The notes: a model not told the origin generated them from the sequence alone. A stretch of 64,000 nucleotides of DNA from Harmonia axyridis (GCF_914767665.1 NC_059504.1:32232001-32296000), one strand, 5' to 3'; shown: positions 44,492 to 55,728, counted from the stretch's first letter. Numbers and translations are program-made.

Positions 44492-46951
44492 ATGGGTTTC
44501 TTTGAAGACATCAGCAGGGATTATGGACATGAAACAACTAAGTACCTGAAAATCTGGAGTACAACGAACAACAAGATGGCATCAGCCGTAAACCGACGTA
44601 TATTTCTTTAAGAATGCAGACGACAGGGAATTATTCCGAAACATATTACATCGAATTTAAAGAGTGTAATGAGTCTTTCCGATTATGACAACAATAGACT
44701 CAACAAGAAAATAAAACAATTCAATGACAAAACGATCAAAAAGATCCTCAATCTTGAATTAAGCCAAGTAAATCAGAAAGTAAACAAGTTGAAAAAATAC
44801 ACAGAAGAAATATCAAGAAAATTACAGAATTTACCGGAAAACATACTTGTGGAATACAAAAGAAGAATAAATATAGCATATAACAAGAAATTTCACAAAA
44901 TCAAGGAAGATAACCTGAAGAAAATAAGAAACCTAAGCAGAGACAACATCCAATATATAAAAACACAAGAAAAATGGATAAAAAACCTATCAAAAAAACC
45001 AATACCGAAAACAGTACAAAACCTCCTATCCTTGGGCTCAAAGTTCAACGTTCCAACTACAAAAAAAGATGTAAATGTTAAAAATCTAATAGCAGACACC
45101 GAGTATATTCTCCAAGGCGTGCAAAGTGAACAAAAGAATATTAAAAGAGCCAGAGTAACAAACATTATTACTAATTATTTACATAAAAATGTAGATAATA
45201 AAAACCCAACAAATGAATGGTTTAGAGAGACAAAAGAATTTCTAAAGAACAACGATGACCTTGTTGTTTTAAACAGTGACAAAGGCGGTAAAACTGTCAT
45301 TATGGATCATCAAATATACAAGGAAAAAATGAAAACTATACTTCATTCTAAGGACTTCAAAAAGCTATCTAGGGACCCAACAGAGAGCATTCAAAAAAAG
45401 TGCAATTCATACATTGAAACGTTAAAACGGAAGAAATATATAACACCAGAACAGGCCAAAGAAATGAAAACTTATAATGGAGTAGCACCTAAAATTTATG
45501 GAAATCCAAAATTACATAAGGAAGGACATCCACTAAGTCCAATTATTTCTGGCGTAGATAGTCCAGTAAATTCACTGTCGAAGTTTATGGCGGATGCGCT
45601 AAAAAGTGCTTATAATACCGACAATAGATACTACGTCAAAGACACATTCCAGTATGCACAGGAAATTAATGACTTCGAGATACCAGATGACCACAGACTA
45701 ATATCACTGGACGTTGTCAACTTGTTCGGAAATTTGGAAAAGAAAAAAATCATCGAAATTCTAAAGCTTAAGTGGGAAAATATAAGACCGCACACGAACT
45801 TAGACATGAATTTATTTATGGAAATAATCACTTTTCTTCTTGAAAATAATTACTGCACGTTTCAGGGAGAATTTTATCAACAAATTTTCGGATGCGCGAT
45901 GGGCTCAAAGTTGTCCCCTATTCTGGCACAGTATGTTATGGACCATCAGTTGGACTCAATCTTACCTAAATTACCATATACTGTTCTATTCGTAAAAAAG
46001 TTTGTGGATGACATCATGATGATAGTACCAGAAACATTTATTCAACTGACACTTGACTTGTTCAACTGGGTTTGTGTAGATTTACAGTTCACACTAGAAA
46101 CAAAAGATCTCCATCACTCAGTACCCTTCCTAGACACTAGAGCATATAGACAAGATAAAATAGTAAAATTGAAATGGTATAGGAAGGACACCCATTCAGA
46201 CAAAATTATTCATTTCCACTCAGACCATGGCATAAATGTGAAAATTAACACAATAAACCAAATGAAAAGAAGAATATCAAAAATATGCCATAAATCATTC
46301 ATAGAAGAAGGACTAAAAAAATTACACCAGATTCTTAAAGAAAATGATTATCCTAACAGCATGATTAAGAAATTACTATATGCTAATGGTACCACTCAAA
46401 ATGAACAAACAGAAGAACAAAATATGACAACAGATAGAACACATTATGCATCGTATCCAAATGTTACAAACTTGACAGGAAAATTGAAAAATGTGTTCAG
46501 AGAGGAAAACATCAAAATTGCAGTCAAAAATCAAAAAACGGTGAGGTCATTGTACACCAAAATAAAGGACCCCATTCCAACATCCTTCCAAAGTAATGTC
46601 GTTTATAAAATAAAATGTGAGACTTGCGACAAATGTTATATAGGACATACCTCCCAATGGCTGAAAAGTAGAGTGGCGCTACATAGATCGGACATAAGAA
46701 AATACCCAGAGAGATGTGCATTGGCTGCGCATGCGCATGATCTGGACCATCATGTGAATTTTGAAGGTGTTGAGGTACTCAAAACAGAGAGAAATTATCA
46801 AAAAAGATTGATTCACAAAATGATTAACATAAACAAAGAAGATGAAACCATAAATAAGAAGACAGATACGAACAAACTAAGCTCTATATACAGTTATTTG
46901 TTAGAAAGGATAAAAATGGAACCTTTTTATGACGGCCCAATAGATGAATAA
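44492..46951 (+). pseudogene. PLE-B protein, plus copy, one premature stop
   Basis: The ATG at 44492 opens MGFFEDISRDYGHETTKYLK. A TAA at 44609-44611 sits where the minus copy has Leu (RRIFLLECRR). Beyond it the frame is open for 780 codons to 46951. The catalytic FVDD is residues 504-507; the GIY-YIG signature YKIKCETCDKCYIGHT is present. Because the minus copy lacks this stop and the plus copy lacks the minus frameshift, the two arms decayed independently and the parental element was presumably intact. Translation from a Met after the stop would lose only the N-terminal block. Confidence 0.9.
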
Positions 46952-47388
46952 AGAAGACAGGAAACATAGAGGAGTGAGAGACTAGTTTTCTATAATAACA
47001 GAAACATAACCATCAAAAATCAAATGTCATTATTGTGTTATCTTAGATGAGAGTTTCTAAATTGTGTATAAATAAGATTATCAACCGGAAGAGTTTTTAA
47101 ATTGTAAAATAGATTTAGTTGACGTGTTTTTGGAGAATTCCTATGAAATCAAAATATAACTTTTTGTTTTTATTGGTTACAACGTTTGTGGCAGATGTTA
47201 TCCATGTAAAACCTCACTTTCAGTGAGTAAATTTGTTTGTTTTCTAAAATTTGTTATTTATTAATTGTATATTATTGATCTTTTGCAGAAGCCCTGAAGA
47301 AGCATTAAATTAATGCGAAAGCTTGGCATAGAATAAAGAGTAGTCAATCATTTACTCCCAAAACCCGAGCCTAAAGACCCTTAAATTT

Positions 47389-47394
<6 letters not shown>
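46952..47394 (+). repeat. PLE-B pseudo-LTR, 3' of the plus copy
   Basis: Ends with ACCCTTAAATTTCATTC before a (TA)n array, as does the opposite arm at 39021. Contains the clearest hammerhead-like core (47294-47320). Confidence 0.8.
47294..47320 (+). ncRNA. Hammerhead-like ribozyme core, PLE-B
   Basis: CTGAAGA (47294-47300), stem II GCATTA/TAATGC (47302-47307 and 47311-47316) with an AAT loop, then GAAA (47317-47320). A different stem II sequence from PLE-A keeps the same fold. Confidence 0.6.
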
Positions 47395-47440
<46 letters not shown>

Positions 47441-47448
47441 ATATATTT
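47395..47448. repeat. (TA)n microsatellite
   Basis: Array at the right edge of the PLE-B array. Confidence 0.9.
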
Positions 47449-47562
47449 TTTTCTTCACCATTTATCGGGTTGGTACGTGAGACAACCGGGCTGATTCTTC
47501 AGCCAAGATTGTTCTCAGGAGCTGCTCAAGAACCTCCTGACTATCCGCGTAGTGCCCAAAAA

Positions 47563-47570
<8 letters not shown>
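47449..47570 (-). mobile_element. R4-clade 3' tail fragment
   Basis: TTCACCATTTATCGGGTTGG and GAGACAACCGGGC parallel the 3' UTR of the R4 copies at 22815 and 25640. An A-run and (TA)n follow on one side and (TA)n precedes on the other, so a ~120 bp R4 tail sits inside a TA array. Confidence 0.6.

Positions 47571-47606
<36 letters not shown>
47571..47606. repeat. (TA)n microsatellite
   Basis: TA array that replaces the first ~100 bp of the gypsy-2 5' LTR. Confidence 0.9.
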
Positions 47607-47608
<2 letters not shown>

Positions 47609-47804
47609 TCAGTATGATGGATGAATTCATTCCGAATACAGTGAGTTGCAATATTGTGAAATTTATCTAACGACAACCTAGTGAATAAGAACATTGAATG
47701 TTGTTTTATAATGTTATTAAGTATCTTTCTGGTTGAAAATAAAACAGCTTTGTCATTTACAGAGAAACACAGCTGTTTTTATTCCAACCAGAACAACAAC
47801 AACA
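47607..47804 (+). repeat. Gypsy-2 5' LTR, 5'-truncated
   Basis: Matches 53024-53200 (GATGAATTCATTCCGAATAC...CTGTTTTTATTCCAACCA). The first ~100 bp found in the 3' LTR are missing. Confidence 0.75.
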
Positions 47805-47828
47805 ACAACATTCTGGTTTTAAATTACT

Positions 47829-48950
47829 ATGGAAAAGTTGAAGTTCACATTCAAAATGCTGGCTGCTTCAGATGGGAAGTCAAATATGCTTTGTGTGACC
47901 AGAATAACTACAACGGATGGAAATACATTCAAAATCCCAAATGAGTATTCAAATGCATTATTACATGTAGAATTACTAAAAACTGCGGCATATACAAAAA
48001 TCAAGAAAACTTGCTCACAAAGGGGCCAAACAAGGAGAGTGTGGGTGAGTTTAACAAAAGAAATGAGGAATACTTATTTCGATGAGGATGGAAATATCCA
48101 ATTTGAAAGCGTATACTTAGAGGAAGTGAGTGAAGAAAGCAGTGACACAACTACAAGTACTAGTGCTCCAGAACATTCATTAGAAAAATTATTAGAGAAG
48201 ATACTGAAAAAAATCCAAGAAAATAGTGGAGAGAGAAATGTGGGTAAATTGGCCACAGAATTTACTATCGGAAAATTTGATGGAAAGAATGCAAATGCAG
48301 AGCAATGGTTAAGAAGTTTTGAAAAAGAATGTGAAAGATGCGAAATTGATGAAAATTGTAATAAAATAGAAATTTTGAAATCATTTATGGAAAAAGTTGC
48401 TGCAGATTGGTATGATTGTACTCTATTGAAACTCACTATCACAGCAGAATGGAATGATTGGAGAGGAAATTTTTGTGAGACTTTCTCATGTAAAGGTTGG
48501 TTTCCAATAAAATATGCAAAAGCATTTAGATATCAAGCGGGCTCACTATTAGAATATTCTATGAAGAAGGAAAAATTACTATTACAAGTAAGAAAAACTA
48601 TGGATAGTGATACGCTTGTTGATCTTATTGCTATGGGTTTACCCAACTTCATATTAGACAAAATTGATAGAGAAAAAATAGTAAAATCTGAAGATCTACA
48701 TAATGAATTGAATAAATTAGAACATTTAACCATGAAAAAAAATTCAGAAGTCAAAAAGTTTAAGCCTGACTTCAAAGGAAAAACAGAAAAAATACCTTGT
48801 AAAATATGCAAAGATAATATCAAAGGAACAAGATTTCATCCTGAAATGGAATGTTGGTTTAGAGACCCAGAAAAGAAAGGTAACAAACTGAGACAAGTAA
48901 ATAACTTAACTTTAGATGTAGAATTGAGTACCGATGATACAAAAAACTAA
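47829..48950 (+). CDS. Gypsy-2 Gag
   Basis: 373 codons from ATG. A Ser/Thr-rich segment (SSDTTTSTSAPE) is followed by a capsid-like core (FTIGKFDGKNANAEQWLRSF, FMEKVAADWYDC, WFPIKYAKAFRYQAGSLLEY) and one CCHC-like knuckle (CKICKDNIKGTRFHPEMEC). The frame is intact and A-rich in codon use. It is the only undamaged gene of this element. Confidence 0.8.
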   Translation: MEKLKFTFKMLAASDGKSNMLCVTRITTTDGNTFKIPNEYSNALLHVELLKTAAYTKIKKTCSQRGQTRRVWVSLTKEMRNTYFDEDGNIQFESVYLEEVSEESSDTTTSTSAPEHSLEKLLEKILKKIQENSGERNVGKLATEFTIGKFDGKNANAEQWLRSFEKECERCEIDENCNKIEILKSFMEKVAADWYDCTLLKLTITAEWNDWRGNFCETFSCKGWFPIKYAKAFRYQAGSLLEYSMKKEKLLLQVRKTMDSDTLVDLIAMGLPNFILDKIDREKIVKSEDLHNELNKLEHLTMKKNSEVKKFKPDFKGKTEKIPCKICKDNIKGTRFHPEMECWFRDPEKKGNKLRQVNNLTLDVELSTDDTKN

Positions 48951-51900
48951 TCGTACCACCATTTATTGAACTCAAAATTAGGTTAAATGATATTTTGGAA
49001 ATACCTACAATTTATGATCCAGGATCAAATATATCATTGATAAATGCTAAATTGATTGATGTAAAGACAAAAGATGGCTATAAAAAGAAAACTAATTTGA
49101 GAACGATTAATGGTGTTCATGAAACAGATGGTATGGTAAAATTGGAAATAAAAATATTAAATATAGAAAAATATGTAAACGTGTTCATAATCAATAATGA
49201 AAATTTCAAGTACAATTTCCTAATAGGCCTAGATTGTATTCAAAAATTTAAGTTGATACAAAATGAAAGATAAGAGATAGAACAAAAAGATTCCGAATCT
49301 AATATATTAATGAATGAGTATCAAATTAATTTTAATGAACATGTAGAGATAAATACTTTTAATATTTCAGAATCATTTGGATAATATTGAAAAAAAAAAT
49401 CATAACAGATTTAGTAAACAAATATAAAAATATTTTTGCTAAAGATAAGTACGATATAGGTACCGTAAAAGACTATGAAGCAAGAATAGATCTCATAGTA
49501 GATAAATATTGTAGTAAAAGGCCTTATAGATGTACAATTGATGACAAGAAAGAAATAGAAGTACAAATATCTCAATTACTTGAAAAAAATTTGATAGAAG
49601 AATCATATAGCCCTTTTGCTGCCCCGGTAACTTTAGCCTTTAAAAAAGATGAAAATAGAAGATCAAGATTATGCATAGATTTTAAAGATTTAAACAGAAT
49701 AATAGTCCCTCAATCACAACCGTTCCCATTAATAGAAGACCTAGTAATCAAAACAAGAAACTGCAAATTTTTTTCAAAGCTTGATATTAATTCTGCTCTT
49801 TGGTCAATCCCTTTACGAATTGAAGATAGAAGAAAAACGGGATTTGTAACCCAAGAAGGTCACTTCCAATGGACTTGCCTACCATTCGGATTAAAAACAT
49901 CTCCGGCTATTTTCCAAAGAATTCTTAGTAATATAATAAGAAAACACAAATTATCAGAGTTCACAGTTAACTATATAGACGACATTTTAATATTTTCAAA
50001 ATCCTTTGAAGAACACATAGATCATTTGACACAGTTATTAGGCCCAGTTTCACCAAATGCTTTAATCTTGACTTGGCTCTTAAGTGAGGCCTTAGATCAC
50101 GATTAATGTAATGTAGCGTTTCACCACACTCCAAAGCGCCATTTAATCGACCAATCGCGATTTAGCACTAATCGGCCATTTTCGGAGGATTATAACCTTT
50201 CAAGTTGAGATTAATAATTATTTATGAGTATGGAACTCTTGTCTATGTAATTATTTTTCCGGAAATTTCTAATTTTTGGGTCAATTTTATCAAAATATGA
50301 CTATATGACAATATTTCCCGTTTAAAATACACGTAAACTTTGTTTTTGTGTTTTATGAAATTTATTGCAAAGAATAATTTATTGATATGTTTGATTGAAA
50401 TATTATTTAAGAAGCAGTTAAACTTGTTAATAAAAATGAATAAGTTAATAAAATTTCTTAGGTATATATTTTTTTTCCTGAATGTGTGGTTTTGTGAAAT
50501 GGGATAATTTCTTTTTAACTTCTGCAAGTTTCCGACATTTCGAAGCACATCACTCGACATTTTCGGCAAAAATTAACTTTGTTTTTTGTTTACAAGATGA
50601 CAAATGTTTTGAAATGTTATGAGTTATGAATGAATGACACCTGACACCTAGCGCCAATGGTGGTCATCACTGCTTATACGATACAGAACACTATATAACT
50701 TCTTGTTCACAACGTTGCCAAATGGTTTGACTATTTAATCGCGATTTGGTTAATCGCGATCATCTTCGGACGGGTTGATGCATGGTGAAACAGAAAACAC
50801 TGTTAAGCCTGCTTTAGTAACAAGCGGAGTTTAATCAATCTGGGATCAAGTGCTCTTTGGTGAAACTGGGCCTTAGAAGCAATCATGAAAGAAGGATTTC
50901 GATTAAAACTCTCGAAATGCACATTCGCACTCGACTCAGTACAATATTTAGGCCACATAATAAAACATAACACGATCTCGCCAATGAAGGATAATTTAAT
51001 ATCGATAAGAAATTTTCCTGTGCAAAAAATTGAAAAAATGTTCGACAATTTTTGGGTGGAATTAATTTTTACAACGAATACATACCAAAAAATTCAATAA
51101 CTTTAGACCCACTACATAATTTACTGAGAAAAGGACAGGAATTCATTTGGTCAGAAAAATGTCAAAATGTATTTGATTATATGAAAAATTTTCTTTGCAC
51201 CCAACGAGTTTAAGCCATTTTCGATCCAGGCTTACCGATTCATATATATACAGATGCAAGCTTGCAAGGCATAGGTGCCGTTTTAAAACAACCACAACTG
51301 AACGAAAATAGTAAAACAGAAAAACCAGTACCATATTTTTCCAAGAAATTGAACGAATCACAGAAAAAGAAAAGAGCAATTTATTTGGAATATATAGCAA
51401 TAAAAGAATCCGTAAAGTATTGGCAACATTGGCTTATAGGTAAACACTTCAAAGTATTTTCAGATCACAAACCTCTAGAAAAGATGAATATAAAAGCTAG
51501 AACTGACGAAGAACTAGGAGATCTTACTTATTACGTGTCGCAATTTGACTTTGAGATAATTTATCGCCCGGGCAAGGATAACTTAGAAGCAGATTGCTTG
51601 AGCAGAAACCCGGTGCTAGACGATGAAGAAGAAGAAGACAAGATAAAAGTGGTGAACTTAATAAAATTAGAAGATATTTTAGAAGACCAGAAGCAGAATA
51701 AAGATATAAAAATCAATAAAAATGGACTGAGAATGGACAGTAAAAATAATTTGTGTTATATAAAAGCAAGAAATAAAGAGAAAATTTTACTATCAGAAGA
51801 ATTCAGTGAAAAACTAATTAAGGACACACACAATGAATTTGGTCATATTGGAATAAATCAAATGAAAAACAAAATACTCACTCATTATACAGCAGCGAAT

Positions 51901-52812
51901 ATATCAGAAAACATAAGAAAAATATGTAGATATTGTGAGGTTTGCATAAAAAATAAAACAAGAGGACAAAACAAAATTGGCTCAATGTCACATCTTGGGC
52001 CCGCAAAAAAACCATTCGAAATAGTCTCCATAGACACAATAGGTGGATTTGGTGGCTCAAGATCCAAGAAAAAATATTTACACCTCCAAGTAGATCACTT
52101 TTCAAGGTATGCTTACATATTAACATCGAAAACACAAAATGCAAATGATTTTGTTAAACTAACAGAAAATGTACTAAAAGATCACGATATTTGAATACTT
52201 TTGACAGATCAATATCCAGGTATAAACTCTAAAGTTTTTAAAAATTTTTTAGTGAAAAAAGGGATTACAATGATTTTTATAGGAGTTAATGCATCATTTT
52301 CGAATGGTTCAAATGAAGAACTCAACCAAACCTTAGTAAATAAGATAAGATGTACAACGAACGAAGGAAAAAATAAGCATGCATGGACAACTGTAGCTCA
52401 TAACTGCATAGATCAATACAATGAAACTGAGCATACAGTGACGAAATTTAGTCCAAAATATTTGTTAGAGGGCGAAAATACATCAATATTACCGAATGAA
52501 CTGAAAAAAAATAAAAACTATAATCAACTAGAAAACGATAGAATGACTGCATATAGGAATAGTATAAAATATCATGAGTATAATAAGAAATTATATGACA
52601 AAAATAGGAAAGAGTTCGACTTTAATGTGGAAGATTTAGTGTACATTGAAAATGGCAATAGAATGAACCGGAAGAAATTAGATGAAGTGAGAATCGGGCC
52701 ATATAAAATTTTGAAGAAGATATCGAATTCAATATATGAAATTGATATAGGACATAAGAAATCAGAATCAAATATATTTCACATTTCGAAGCTCATTCCA
52801 AAACCTTGTTAA
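48941..52812 (+). pseudogene. Gypsy-2 Pol, decayed
   Basis: Pieces of one pol: protease-like IPTIYDPGSNISLI (DPG instead of DSG or DTG) to a stop near 49272; RT 49387-50040 with KKDENRRSRLCIDFKDLN, KLDINSALWSIPL, catalytic NYIDDILIF; a MITE at 50041-50872; RT tail 50876-51100 (KLSKCTFALDSVQYLGHI); RNase H from about 51240 (IYTDASLQGIGAVL, SDHKPLE, RPGKDNLEADCLSR); integrase with HIGI...YCEVCIKNK and the DD35E residues (IVSIDTIGG, LLTDQYPG, NGSNEELN). Several stops (49272, around 51210, 52192) and frame shifts. It ends HISKLIPKPC at 52812. Ty3/gypsy order. Confidence 0.85.
50041..50872. mobile_element. PIF/Harbinger-like MITE inside gypsy-2 RT
   Basis: 832 bp with inverted ends GGCCCAGTTTCACCAAA and a 3 bp duplication TTA on both sides (50038-50040, 50873-50875). 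TTA/TAA targets fit PIF/Harbinger. No transposase is seen. It splits the RT domain between the codons for TQLL and EAIM. Confidence 0.8.
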
Positions 52813-52907
52813 TGAAAATCTCAGCATATACTTAAATATAAATTTATATAATTTTTGCAATATTGTAATTCACGCAAAATTTTCTTGTACCAAAAAAAAT
52901 TTTTGTC

Positions 52908-52920
52908 TTAAGGGGGGAGA
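52908..52920 (+). promoter_or_regulatory. Gypsy-2 polypurine tract
   Basis: AAGGGGGGAGA immediately precedes the LTR start TGTAAGG, the usual plus-strand primer of LTR elements. Confidence 0.75.
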
Positions 52921-53200
52921 TGTAAGGAATTTCCTCGATCTGATTGAATTACGCGTGTAGTCAGGTCAATGAATCAGATTACTTAATACCTATACGGAAC
53001 GTTGTTAAACTCGATCATGAGTATGATCGATGAATTCATTCCGAATACATTGAGTTGCAATATTGTGAAATTTATCTAACGACAACCTAGTGAATAAGAA
53101 CATTGAATGTTGTTTTATAATGTTATTAAGTATCTTTCTGGTTGGAATAAAAACAGCTTTGTTATTTACAGAGAAACACAGCTGTTTTTATTCCAACCAG
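52921..53200 (+). repeat. Gypsy-2 3' LTR
   Basis: Starts TGTAAGGAATTTCC after the polypurine tract and ends near TATTCCAACCA. The 5' partner is 47607-47804. Confidence 0.75.
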
Positions 53201-53222
53201 AAAGATACTTAATAACATTATA
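53116..53222. repeat. 43 bp perfect inverted repeat at the gypsy-2 edge
   Basis: Arms 53116-53158 and 53180-53222 around a 21 nt loop. The 5' LTR has only the inner ~20 bp of the stem, so the outer right arm (AAAGATACTTAATAACATTA) was added at this end, copied in reverse from the LTR itself. Confidence 0.85.
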
Positions 53223-54207
53223 TATATATATACACTAGGGAAATAAATTAAAGGATCAAAATAAAATTCGAAATTTTAAGCGGTTTTTCAAATGGATATA
53301 TTCTCGATAACAATGGTTGTATCTCAATTTGAAAAAAACTTTTTGAAGCTTGAAGTTTATTGTTCAGATATCTCATGATGACAAAATTCTTCAAGCAACG
53401 TATATATATATATACCGCTCAATCCTAATGAACAAAATATTTAAAATTTCTGCGAAATTTTTTTAGTTTTAATTTTTGGCCCACAGACTTGAAATTTTTT
53501 TTCCAACTTAACCACTATACGGATGAGATAACTTGTACATTCAACTTCAATATCCCGTTTTCAAAATTTTGATACGAGCATTTCTCTCTGAAATATCGAA
53601 CTTTGAATTGAAAAGGACCTTTTTGTCTTTAACCATCAATATCTCACCATTCAATGTTTGCACAGAAAATTAAGGGGATGTTTTGAAATCTTTGATGAAT
53701 TCTCTACAAGAAGTAGCTATGTCTTCGTTCTCTACATTAATTTGAAAAGTTTTTGTTTTAGGATCCAATTGGAAATTATAGAGTCGTCAACCGAAAAGAG
53801 AGGATAAGAAAATTTTGTTTTGGTTGAAGAGGAATTTCTTCAATATAAATTATGTCAGCTTATTCTGTAAACGTTTACACAAACCAGTCACTACACCGAT
53901 ACGGGGAGACAGCCATACCAAAGTTATGAATAAAAGAAAAATTGGTAGAATCGGACAAATCACCCTGTAGACTCTCAATAAAGGCCCCCAACCATAAACC
54001 AAACATTGTTTCGAAACTTCCTTGACTAGTTTGAACTTCTCTTAAAATCTGACGGTCTCCTCCGGAATCACCCTGTATACAAAATTGTTCTCAATTATAT
54101 TCACATATACAGTTGGCCTTTTGAAAATGAGCTAGAAAGAATTTGTCGATACCCTTTTGGCAAAATAATATATTTTAAATGTAAAAGTTAATGATGAGAA
54201 TACTCAC
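53223..54207. other. Gene-free stretch with repeat-end debris
   Basis: TA tracts at 53221 and 53401 and CACCCTGTA ends at 53962 and 54069 suggest remnants of TA-flanked elements. No open frame of note. Confidence 0.4.
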
Positions 54208-54362
54208 CACCAAAATGAAGGAAGATTTATTTTTAGGATTGATATCGATACCGATATCCAAGTAAGGAAAGGCTTCGAGTAATATCAAGTTTGCCAACAA
54301 TGTGCTTATTTTCTGTGTGTCATCATCTTGCCCATAAACTTCTTTTTGCAGAATGATAAGTA
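54208..54362 (-). CDS. Neprilysin-like (peptidase M13) exon, upstream of the giant intron
   Basis: The acceptor is TATTTTTCAG and the donor GTGAGT (54207-54202). The exon enters after one base of a codon and leaves in phase 0, matching the phase 0 entry of 3837-4088. It encodes LIILQKEVYGQDDDTQK, then LLANLILLEAFPYLDIGIDI, then NPKNKSSFILV. The LLA-x-L-x-x-x-x-x-x-PYLDI-x-x-D...KSSF pattern is the M13 N-terminal segment of insect neprilysin-like proteins, which in the family lies just before the part encoded at 3837-4088. Exons for the N-terminal anchor were not found to the right. Confidence 0.5.
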
Positions 54363-54416
54363 CTGAAAAATATTCAATTGAAATTATATACTTCAACACA
54401 TTGTGCGAATGCTAAT

Positions 54417-54434
54417 ATATATATATATATATAT

Positions 54435-54478
<44 letters not shown>
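54417..54478. repeat. (TA)n microsatellite
   Basis: TA array bordering the PLE-A fragment. Confidence 0.9.
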
Positions 54479-54808
54479 CAATAGTTATAAGTATGATAAG
54501 GGGTGTGGGAAAATTGATAAGTGTTATAATTTCACTCTTCTTTATTTCATTTAGTCGACGTTTCGATCCCGATGGGGACCTTCTTCAGGACTCTACAATA
54601 GCAATAGAAAACAATCAAAAAACATGGCAATCACAAAACATGTAAAAATAGAACATACCGAAATACAGAGTTGTAAAGATCTTATTTGAACACAAATCAA
54701 TAGCTCTCAAGAAAGCAACGAACAAGAACATCAACAAATTTAGCGAAAAAAGATCTGATATTTCGTTAGCACAAGAGTAGAAATCAATTATCATATGTAA
54801 ATAAGGTA
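54479..54808 (-). mobile_element. PLE-A pseudo-LTR fragment
   Basis: Matches the PLE-A tip in reverse (GATAAGGGGTGTGGGAAAAT, then the GTCGACGTTTCGATCCCG block with the hammerhead-like core on the minus strand at about 54555-54592). It is more diverged than the 9.7-16 kb copies. Bounded by (TA)n on both sides. Confidence 0.8.
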
Positions 54809-54868
<60 letters not shown>

Positions 54869-54871
54869 TAC

Positions 54872-54958
<87 letters not shown>
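54809..54958. repeat. Long (TA)n microsatellite
   Basis: About 150 bp of TA with two short interruptions. Confidence 0.95.
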
Positions 54959-54960
<2 letters not shown>

Positions 54961-55300
54961 TCATCGATATTACGGTTCCTTCAGACGACAATATTTCAAG
55001 GGCATACACTGAAAAAATTACAAAATACTTCGATCTGTCGTTCGAACTAAAGGAAATGTATAAGCTCAAGAAAATATCTATTATCCCACTGGTGATGTCG
55101 GTCAACGGACTCGTAGAGGAACATCTTGTTGATAACACAAAGATGTTGGAACTTGACATCTATGTTGTTTCGAGTGCCCAGAAGGAAGTCATACTGGGCA
55201 CTACACGTATCGTAAGGCGCTTCTTTCATAGCTCTTGATTCCACTTTGGCTCTGAGAGTTCGGTGGTATCTCGTAATTCCCGGAAAGGTGATTGAAAAAA
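54959..55300 (+). pseudogene. R4-clade 3' fragment
   Basis: It begins directly at the TA array and reads IIDITVPSDDNISRAYTEK, then YFDLSFELKEMYKLKKISII, ending TTRIVRRFFHSS. This matches the endonuclease tail and C-terminus of the R4 copy at 22879. The 3' UTR follows to an A-run at about 55300. Confidence 0.8.
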
Positions 55301-55305
55301 AAATA

Positions 55306-55725
55306 TAGATCAATGAGATAAGGGTTTATCGACTCAATGTTTGGAGGAATAAATAAAAAGATGAACTCTTTATTCTGTGCCAAGCTTTCGCATTTTTTTA
55401 ATGCTTCTTCAGGGCTTCTAAAAGAATGTACAATAATTTTCACATTGATAATTGTAATTGTATTGTTTTGTCTAGTCTGTAAGTTTTATTTAATGACGAA
55501 TGTTTGAGCATGATGCTAGTGACTTTAAAAATCTCACATTCGGTAAGTTCAATGTGTAAAAAAATATTTTAAATTGTTCATGTGAAAATTATTGTACATT
55601 CTTTTAGAAGCCCTGAAGAAGCATTAAAAAAATGCGAAAGCTTGGCACAGAATAAAGAGTTCATCTTTTTATTTATTCCTCCAAACATTGAGTCGATAAA
55701 CCCTTATCTCATTGATCTAAATATA
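55306..55725. mobile_element. PLE (third tip type, PLE-E) inverted pair
   Basis: Arms 55306-55445 and 55580-55725 are reverse complements around a 134 bp spacer. Each holds CTGAAGA, a GCATT/AATGC stem and GAAA (plus copy 55613-55639), related to but distinct from PLE-B. The right arm continues to a TA array. No protein domain is left. Confidence 0.75.
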
Positions 55726-55728
55726 CCT

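Larger units (their letters stand above)
4089..54207 (-). other. Proposed ~50 kb intron filled with mobile elements
   Basis: The donor of the upstream exon is GTGAGT at 54207-54202 and the acceptor TTACAG at 4094-4089, both phase 0. Nearly everything between is mobile DNA, annotated separately. The alternative is that the two flanking exons belong to neighbouring paralogues, or that one is a stranded pseudo-exon. Confidence 0.45.

Noticed and set aside
54791..55159. Gene spanning the TA array and R4 tail, minus strand
   Set aside because: Antisense of an R4 fragment joined to a microsatellite.
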